Source: an uncultured Lachnospiraceae bacterium
GTDB lineage: Bacteria; Bacillota; Clostridia; Lachnospirales; Lachnospiraceae
Reading direction: 5' to 3'
Assembly (NCBI GenBank): GCA_900555195.1
Contig: USKC01000016.1
Span: forward strand, 1-20,064
DNA: 20,064 bases
In this document: piece after piece, positions 15,708 to 20,064 of the stretch
Numbering within the stretch: the stretch's first letter is position 1
How the letters are laid out: each line of letters begins with the position of its first letter
Made by a program: the position numbers and the translations under genes
The notes under the pieces: model-generated
The model's input: only the letters and a program-made list of their open reading frames with translations
Databases searched by the model: none
What the model was told of the DNA's origin: nothing

Positions 15708-15736
15708 GGGACGCTTAAAAATGCGCGCCCCGTTTA
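15703..15736 (+). promoter_or_regulatory. Leader hairpin ahead of the glycosidase gene
   Basis: TAAACGGGACGC (15703-15714) pairs with GCGCCCCGTTTA (15725-15736) at 11 of 12 positions around a 10-base AT-rich loop. No T run follows. It overlaps the right edge of the putative LacI operator. It may stabilise the mRNA 5' end or simply extend the dyad; it is not a clear terminator. Confidence 0.55.
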
Positions 15737-15778
15737 GGGCGAAAACATTTTATTATAAAGGAAGAAGGGAGAAGGGAA

Positions 15779-17269
15779 ATGAAAGAAGAAAAAGCTGTGA
15801 CGTGTGCCTCGCAGGGGAGGGATGTCCGCGGCGGGAAGAAGCAGGCATACAATCCGTACCTGCCTTCCTGGGAGTACATACCGGATGCGGAACCTTATGT
15901 ATTCGACGGAAGAGTTTATGTGTACGGCTCCCATGACCGTTTCCGCGGACATGTGTACTGCCTGAACGATTATGTATGCTGGTCTGCGCCGGTAGACGAC
16001 CTGGGGGATTGGCGGTATGAAGGGGTGATCTACCGCAAGACGCAGGATCCGCTGAATCCGGACGGAAGGATGTGCCTGTATGCGCCGGATGTGACAGTGG
16101 GGCCGGATGGCAGGTATTATCTGTATTATGTGCTGGACAAGGTTTCCGTGGTTTCCGTAGCCGTCTGTGACACGCCGGCGGGACAGTATGAATTTTATGG
16201 TTATGTGCATTACCAGGACGGCACCCGCCTGGGAGAGCGGGAAGGTGACGAACCGCAGTTCGATCCCGGCGTGATGACGGAAGGGGAGAAGACGTATCTG
16301 TATACGGGATTCTGCGCGGTGGGGGACAAGAGCCGCAGCGGCCCTATGGGAACGGTGCTGGGACCGGATATGCTCACGATTCTGGAAGAACCTGTATTCC
16401 TGATGCCGAGCCAGCCTTACAGCGCGGGCAGCGGATACGAAGGGCACGAATTCTTTGAAGCGCCTTCCATCCGCAAGCGCGGGGATACCTATTATTTTAT
16501 CTATTCCTCTGTTGTGATGTATGAGCTTTGCTATGCTATCAGCAAGGATCCGATGAAAGGATTTACATTCGGCGGCGTGATTATCGCCAATAACGATATG
16601 CACATCGATTCCTATAAACCGGCGGAAAAGCCCATGTATTATGGGGCCAATAACCACGGAAGCATCATCCAGATCGGAGAAGACTGGTATATCTTCTACC
16701 ATAGGCATACGGACGGGACGAATTTCAGCAGGCAGGGATGTATTGAGAAGATCTTTTTTTGCGAGGACGGTTCGATTCCGCAGGCAGAGATGACTTCCTG
16801 CGGGGCGAACGGAGGCCCGCTGGAAGGAAAAGGAGAGTATCCGGCGTATCTTGCATGCAGCCTGTTTACCCGGGAGGATTCTGTTTATACCGGAGGCTCG
16901 GGGCCCTGGGGCTTTTGGATGGATGCCAGATTCCCTAAGATTACGCAGGACGGAGGGGATGGAGAGGAAGAGCCGGGCTTTATCGCCAATATGACGGATG
17001 GGGCGAACGCGGGCTTTAAGTATTTCGACTGCAAGGGCATCCATCAGGTGTCCATCTGGACGCGCGGCTACTGCAGCGGTTCCTTCCATGTGAAAACGGC
17101 CTGGGACGGCCCTTCTTTGGGGGAGATTCCAGTGGGCTTTACCAATGTCTGGACGCAGTATAAGGCGGCGATCGATATCCCCGACGGGGTACAGGCGATC
17201 TACCTGGAGTACAGGGGAAGGGGGAGCGCCTGCCTGCGTTCCTTTGCGCTTTCCGGATGGAAAGACTGA
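15779..17269 (+). CDS. Glycoside hydrolase family 43 protein with C-terminal CBM6-like domain
   Basis: 496 residues. Residues about 25-340 form the GH43 five-bladed propeller. Likely catalytic residues are D36 (YIPDAEPYVF, general base), D104 (YAPDVT, pKa modulator) and E227 (FFEAPSI, general acid); the NNHGSI segment (about 298-303) holds the family's metal-site histidine. Residues about 365-496 (from WMDARFPKI to SFALSGW) look like a beta-sandwich of the CBM6 type. GH43 enzymes are mostly arabinofuranosidases, xylosidases or galactosidases; the subfamily and substrate cannot be fixed here. No signal peptide, so it acts in the cytoplasm on imported oligosaccharides. GGGAG (15767-15771) sets the start. 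It is the first gene of a two-gene operon with the esterase. Confidence 0.9.
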   Translation: MKEEKAVTCASQGRDVRGGKKQAYNPYLPSWEYIPDAEPYVFDGRVYVYGSHDRFRGHVYCLNDYVCWSAPVDDLGDWRYEGVIYRKTQDPLNPDGRMCLYAPDVTVGPDGRYYLYYVLDKVSVVSVAVCDTPAGQYEFYGYVHYQDGTRLGEREGDEPQFDPGVMTEGEKTYLYTGFCAVGDKSRSGPMGTVLGPDMLTILEEPVFLMPSQPYSAGSGYEGHEFFEAPSIRKRGDTYYFIYSSVVMYELCYAISKDPMKGFTFGGVIIANNDMHIDSYKPAEKPMYYGANNHGSIIQIGEDWYIFYHRHTDGTNFSRQGCIEKIFFCEDGSIPQAEMTSCGANGGPLEGKGEYPAYLACSLFTREDSVYTGGSGPWGFWMDARFPKITQDGGDGEEEPGFIANMTDGANAGFKYFDCKGIHQVSIWTRGYCSGSFHVKTAWDGPSLGEIPVGFTNVWTQYKAAIDIPDGVQAIYLEYRGRGSACLRSFALSGWKD

Positions 17270-17284
17270 ATTTAAAAAACAGGG

Positions 17285-17311
17285 CGGCGGTTCTGGGATC
17301 CTGAACCGCCG
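17285..17311 (+). promoter_or_regulatory. Intercistronic hairpin between glycosidase and esterase
   Basis: CGGCGGTTC (17285-17293) and GAACCGCCG (17303-17311) form a perfect 9-bp GC-rich stem with a 9-base loop, 16 bases after the glycosidase stop. There is no T run. A second small perfect stem, GCGCGC-CCTG-GCGCGC (17359-17374), sits 14 bases before the esterase ATG and could limit its translation. Both argue against a start as far upstream as 17311. Confidence 0.65.
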
Positions 17312-17388
17312 TGATTCTAAACGAGGGGGGGCGCTTTTGCATCCCCTTGGTTTTATGTGCGCGCCCTGGCGCGCAGATGGGAGCGGAT

Positions 17389-18480
17389 ATGAACGGACTG
17401 GGGGAACTTTTGGCAAGAGTATGGGAAGGAAAGAAGGTCTATCGGGAAACCTTCGCCATGATTGAAGAGGATGGTGCATGCAGCGCCCCATTCCTCTATC
17501 GGCCGGAAACGGTTCTGAAAATAGAAAGCTATGATGGTACGCAGGCCTATGAGCTGGGCGGGGACTGCGTCGTAAAGGATGGGCGGCTTGCGCTGGCAGA
17601 GGGGAGCCGGATCCCGCATACAGGATGGGATACCTTCTATCATCCCACGGAAGAAGAAGCGCGCAGAGAATTGGAAAGCCGGACGGAGGCGCTGGGCTTC
17701 GGGCCTGTGGCGACCACGGACGGGCGTTTCCTGAACCTGAGCGCTATCGGCAATCCGTCTTATATAACACGCTGGCAGCTGGCGGTAACCTATGAGACAA
17801 ATGAGGTCTGGACGGGGCCAAGGCCGGAAAGCGCCGAGAAAAAGCTGCCGCGTTTTTTTGGAAAGGCTTTGAGCGGAGAGCCGGTAACCATCGTTCTGTA
17901 TGGGGACAGCATTTCCTGCGGCTGCGACAGCAGCGGGCTTTACGGTCTCCCGCCGGGACAGCCTATCTGGCCGAAGCTGCTGGAAGAAAGTCTGAAAGCT
18001 TATTACAAAGGGCCTGTGCGTCTGGTCAATACTTCTGTAGGAGGCCAGGATTCGGATTGGGCGATCAGGAGCGCGATGGAACGTGCCTGCGCTTATGAGC
18101 CTGATCTGGTGATCCTGGGCTTCGGCATGAACGACCGCTGCAGCGGACAGGAGTATTTGGAAAAGACGCGCAGGCTGCGCGGGAGCATTCGTTCTTCCTG
18201 CCCGGATGCGGAATATGTGCTGATGGCGACCACCCTGCCTAACGAGCTGACCGCTACCGCCCCGTTCTGGTTTCAGGCTCACCAAGGAGATCAGGCGGAA
18301 GCGCTGTGGCAGCTTGAGGAGGAAGGAACTGCCGTGGCGGACGTCCAGAATGTGCAGAGGGCGTTGATGAAGCGGAAGAGGTATTTTGACATAACAGGCA
18401 ATATGCTCAACCATCCCAACGACTACTTGGCCAGGATCCAGGGGCAGGTGCTGGATACGCTGTTAAAGCCGGGAGAGTAA
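17389..18480 (+). CDS. SGNH/GDSL family esterase
   Basis: 363 residues. An N-terminal beta-rich part (about 1-165) precedes an SGNH hydrolase domain. Block I is YGDSISCG with S174 as nucleophile, block II is GGQDSDW (glycine), block III is GMND with N248, and block V is NHPND with H342. The residue three before H342 is methionine, so the usual aspartate of the triad is missing; a Ser-His dyad, as reported for CE2 esterases, is possible. It probably removes acetyl or other acyl groups from the oligosaccharide cut by the neighbouring GH43 enzyme. No signal peptide, so cytoplasmic. Start: GGGAG (17379-17383) is 5 bases before ATG 17389; ATG 17377 and GTG 17311 are in frame but lack a ribosome binding site and pass through hairpins. 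Confidence 0.88.
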   Translation: MNGLGELLARVWEGKKVYRETFAMIEEDGACSAPFLYRPETVLKIESYDGTQAYELGGDCVVKDGRLALAEGSRIPHTGWDTFYHPTEEEARRELESRTEALGFGPVATTDGRFLNLSAIGNPSYITRWQLAVTYETNEVWTGPRPESAEKKLPRFFGKALSGEPVTIVLYGDSISCGCDSSGLYGLPPGQPIWPKLLEESLKAYYKGPVRLVNTSVGGQDSDWAIRSAMERACAYEPDLVILGFGMNDRCSGQEYLEKTRRLRGSIRSSCPDAEYVLMATTLPNELTATAPFWFQAHQGDQAEALWQLEEEGTAVADVQNVQRALMKRKRYFDITGNMLNHPNDYLARIQGQVLDTLLKPGE

Positions 18481-18516
18481 GATTGAAAAATGCGCTTGAT
18501 AGCGCCTTTTTCAATC
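18481..18516. terminator. Intrinsic terminator after the esterase gene
   Basis: GATTGAAAAA-T-GCGC pairs with GCGC-C-TTTTTCAATC around a 6-base loop. The AAAAA/TTTTT segment is part of the stem, giving the usual terminator shape in both directions. It begins directly after the esterase stop codon. Confidence 0.85.
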
Positions 18517-18835
18517 AGGATTTGCGCTGAAGTGTCGCAAATCCAGTGATCGCAGCGCCGAGCTGGAGGTCCGGCGCGCGTGCCTCATCGTAAAACGCTT
18601 CGGCATGGAGGGACAGATGCGCATAGGGCGCAAAATAGAGGGCCTGGCTGAAAAGTTCTAGGCATTTTAATGTATGGCTTTGGGTGCATGCCCATGAAAC
18701 AAAGCCTCCTGTGTATCTGCCGGATAATTCGCGGCTTACTCCCAAAGAAACTGCGGGACGCATCGACGCCTGGAACAGGCGGCTTTCCTGAACATCTATT
18801 TTAGTTGTTTAGTTGACGGATAACCGGAAGCTGCC
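18517..18835. other. Gap without a convincing gene; one small minus-strand open frame
   Basis: Between the terminator and the lacI promoter I see no recognisable protein. An 82-codon open frame runs on the minus strand (18763 to 18515), starts with ATG and ends at the terminator, but it has no clear ribosome binding site and no domain that I know. On + a stop-free run ends at 18661. TTTGCG (18521-18526) and CGCAAA (18536-18541), and GCGCTG (18524-18529) and CAGCGC (18553-18558), are overlapping inverted repeats. It may be a decayed gene or a small RNA; either is a guess. Confidence 0.4.
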
Positions 18836-18864
18836 TTGTCAGCCATAGAGAAAGATGTTATAAT
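18836..18864 (+). promoter_or_regulatory. Promoter of the LacI-type regulator
   Basis: TTGTCA (18836-18841) and TATAAT (18859-18864) are 17 bases apart, and the -10 is preceded by TG in the extended position (TGTTATAAT). Transcription should start near 18871, leaving a leader of about 85 bases that contains the putative operator at 18921-18934. Confidence 0.82.
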
Positions 18865-18920
18865 TCCAGTAAATACGGATGATTTCAGAAAAACAAAGAG
18901 GGAACTGGAGAAGGGGAATG

Positions 18921-18934
18921 GTTTATCGTTAAGC
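18921..18934. promoter_or_regulatory. Putative LacI-family operator in the lacI leader
   Basis: GTTTATCGTTAAGC differs at one position from the reverse complement of the dyad at 15694-15707. It lies about 50 bases after the predicted transcription start and 22 bases before the start codon, a place where bound repressor would block elongation. This suggests self-control of the regulator. Confidence 0.55.
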
Positions 18935-18956
18935 TGGAAAGGCGGGGTGGCGTGAA

Positions 18957-20027
18957 ATGGTGACATTAAAGGAAATAGCAAAAGAATGCAACGTATCGGC
19001 GACGACCGTGTCCAATATCCTGAACGGGAAGCCAAAGGTGAGCGAGGAAACCAGGCAGAGGGTGTTGGAAGTGGTGCGCAAGAGGGGATATCAGCCCAAT
19101 TATATCGCCCAGGGGCTGCGGAATCGCAGGACCAGGATAGTGGGCATTATTGCAGAAGATATCGCCCAGTTCTCCACTCCCGGAATGCTGGAAGGGATTA
19201 TGGCTTACTGCGAGGAAAGGGGCTACCGGGCCGTGATACAGAATCTGCGTCTGTATGCCCGCTGGCAGGATACCTGGTTTGAAGACGAGAGGGCATACCG
19301 CTCTGTGCTGGAGCCTGTGCTGCAGGAACTGATGTCGATTAAGGTGGACGGCGTCCTGTATGTGGCCGGGCATGCCCGTATATTGAAAAGCTTCGTCGGT
19401 TTCCCGCTGCCTGCGGTGATGGCGTACGCTTATGGGGATACGCCGGGGGTTCCCAGCGTAGTCATAGATGATGAGAAGGGCAGCTATGACATTGTCAAAT
19501 ATTTGATTTCTATGGGACACCGCAGGATTGGGGTGCTGGGAGGACGCGCGGGCAATATTCATACGCAGAAACGTCTGCAGGGCTATCAGAGGGCCCTGTT
19601 TGAAGAGCAGATCCTCTATAATCCTGGTTATGTGTGTTATGGGGACTGGCAGCGCGGTTCGGGGAAAAGGCTGGCAGGGGAACTGGTGAAAGCCGGAGTG
19701 ACGGCGATTTACTGCATGTGCGACCGGATGGCCGGAGGGGTATATGATTATTTTGAACAGCATGGGATACAGGTGGGGAAGGACATTTCCGTGGCTGGTT
19801 TTGATAATCAGGATATGGCGGAGTTTTTTCAGCCGGCTCTGACCACGATGGAACTGCCCCTTACACAGGTAGGCCACGAAGCGGCGAGAATTCTTCTGGG
19901 ACGCCTGGATGCGAAAGAGAAGGAGGACGCCGGTGCGGAGGCGGACTGGACGGAAGGGGAAGAGGAAAAGAAGATCCCCTGTAAACTGATTGTCCGGGAT
20001 TCTGTACGCCGCATCCTTCCTTCCTGA
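18957..20027 (+). CDS. LacI family transcriptional regulator
   Basis: 356 residues. The N-terminal helix-turn-helix and hinge are clear: LKEIAKECNVSATTVSNILNG (3-23), then KPKVSEETRQRV and GYQPNYIAQGLRNRRT (to about 60). The rest is a periplasmic-binding-protein-like sensor domain, with VDGVLYVAG, SVVIDDEKGSYDIVKYLISMGHRRIG, and ISVAGFDNQDMAEFFQPALTTM, the standard landmarks for effector binding and dimerisation. Start codon 18957 follows a weak site (GGGGTGG, 18944-18950). Near the C-terminus there is an unusual acidic stretch (about 317-338, EKEDAGAEADW... EGEEEKK) before the last strand. It probably represses the glycosidase/esterase operon upstream and itself, released by a sugar from that pathway; the shared dyads support this, but the effector is unknown. 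Confidence 0.93.
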   Translation: MVTLKEIAKECNVSATTVSNILNGKPKVSEETRQRVLEVVRKRGYQPNYIAQGLRNRRTRIVGIIAEDIAQFSTPGMLEGIMAYCEERGYRAVIQNLRLYARWQDTWFEDERAYRSVLEPVLQELMSIKVDGVLYVAGHARILKSFVGFPLPAVMAYAYGDTPGVPSVVIDDEKGSYDIVKYLISMGHRRIGVLGGRAGNIHTQKRLQGYQRALFEEQILYNPGYVCYGDWQRGSGKRLAGELVKAGVTAIYCMCDRMAGGVYDYFEQHGIQVGKDISVAGFDNQDMAEFFQPALTTMELPLTQVGHEAARILLGRLDAKEKEDAGAEADWTEGEEEKKIPCKLIVRDSVRRILPS

Positions 20028-20031
20028 AGGA

Positions 20032-20064
20032 TTATAATAATAATTAATAATAATAATAATAATA
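20032..20064. repeat. AAT-type microsatellite at the right edge
   Basis: After the lacI stop the sequence becomes almost pure repeats of AAT/ATA (eight or so units, with one interruption) and reaches the end of the window, so its full length is unknown. Confidence 0.85.

Noticed and set aside
15734..17491. 585-codon minus-strand frame opposite the GH43 gene
   Set aside because: Shadow of the GH43 coding frame, whose catalytic residues and promoter are evident on the plus strand.

Overview
The window looks like the chromosome of a Gram-positive Firmicute, most likely a gut Clostridia/Lachnospiraceae-type bacterium. This is inferred from strong AGGAGG-type ribosome binding sites, sigma-A promoters of the TTGACA/TATAAT type, intrinsic terminators, moderate G+C, a YesM/YesN-type two-component pair beside an LplABC-type sugar importer, and a heterodimeric MarR-linked ABC exporter. 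There is no rRNA, tRNA, CRISPR array, transposase or phage gene.

Layout. (1) 1-4293: the tail of a large palindromic repeat, then an ABC ATPase/FtsX-type permease pair (446-3425, +), a long perfect-looking hairpin, and a solitary Uma2-family nuclease-fold gene (3610-4170) closed by a terminator. (2) 4352-4593: a second, complete copy of the same kind of large nested palindrome. (3) 4616-8795: a MarR regulator with a dyad operator sitting on its own promoter, translationally coupled to two half-transporters that form an asymmetric heterodimeric exporter. (4) 8854-8922: a two-way terminator. (5) 8899-11846 (-): AraC-type response regulator and its 5TMR/HAMP-style sensor histidine kinase. (6) 12143-15635 (+): divergently transcribed solute-binding lipoprotein and two permeases, without an ATPase. 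(7) 15655-18480 (+): a strong promoter, a GH43-type glycosidase with a C-terminal carbohydrate-binding-like domain, and an SGNH/GDSL esterase, then a terminator. (8) 18517-18956: a gap with no convincing gene, followed by the promoter of a LacI-type repressor (18957-20027). (9) An AAT microsatellite runs off the right edge.

How it fits together. Blocks 5-8 read as one carbohydrate-use locus: the kinase/regulator pair probably senses an extracellular glycan fragment and activates the importer, the importer brings an oligosaccharide in, and the two enzymes, which have no signal peptide, cleave glycosidic and acyl linkages in the cytoplasm. I found a 14-bp CG-centred dyad at the GH43 promoter (15694-15707) whose reverse complement recurs with one change in the lacI leader (18921-18934). 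This suggests that the LacI protein represses the enzyme operon and itself.

The least explained material is the family of large palindromes at 1-190 and 4352-4593. They share flanking and loop sequence while their stem sequences have changed together on both arms, which points to selection on a folded structure. I saw no clear case of an entirely new protein system.
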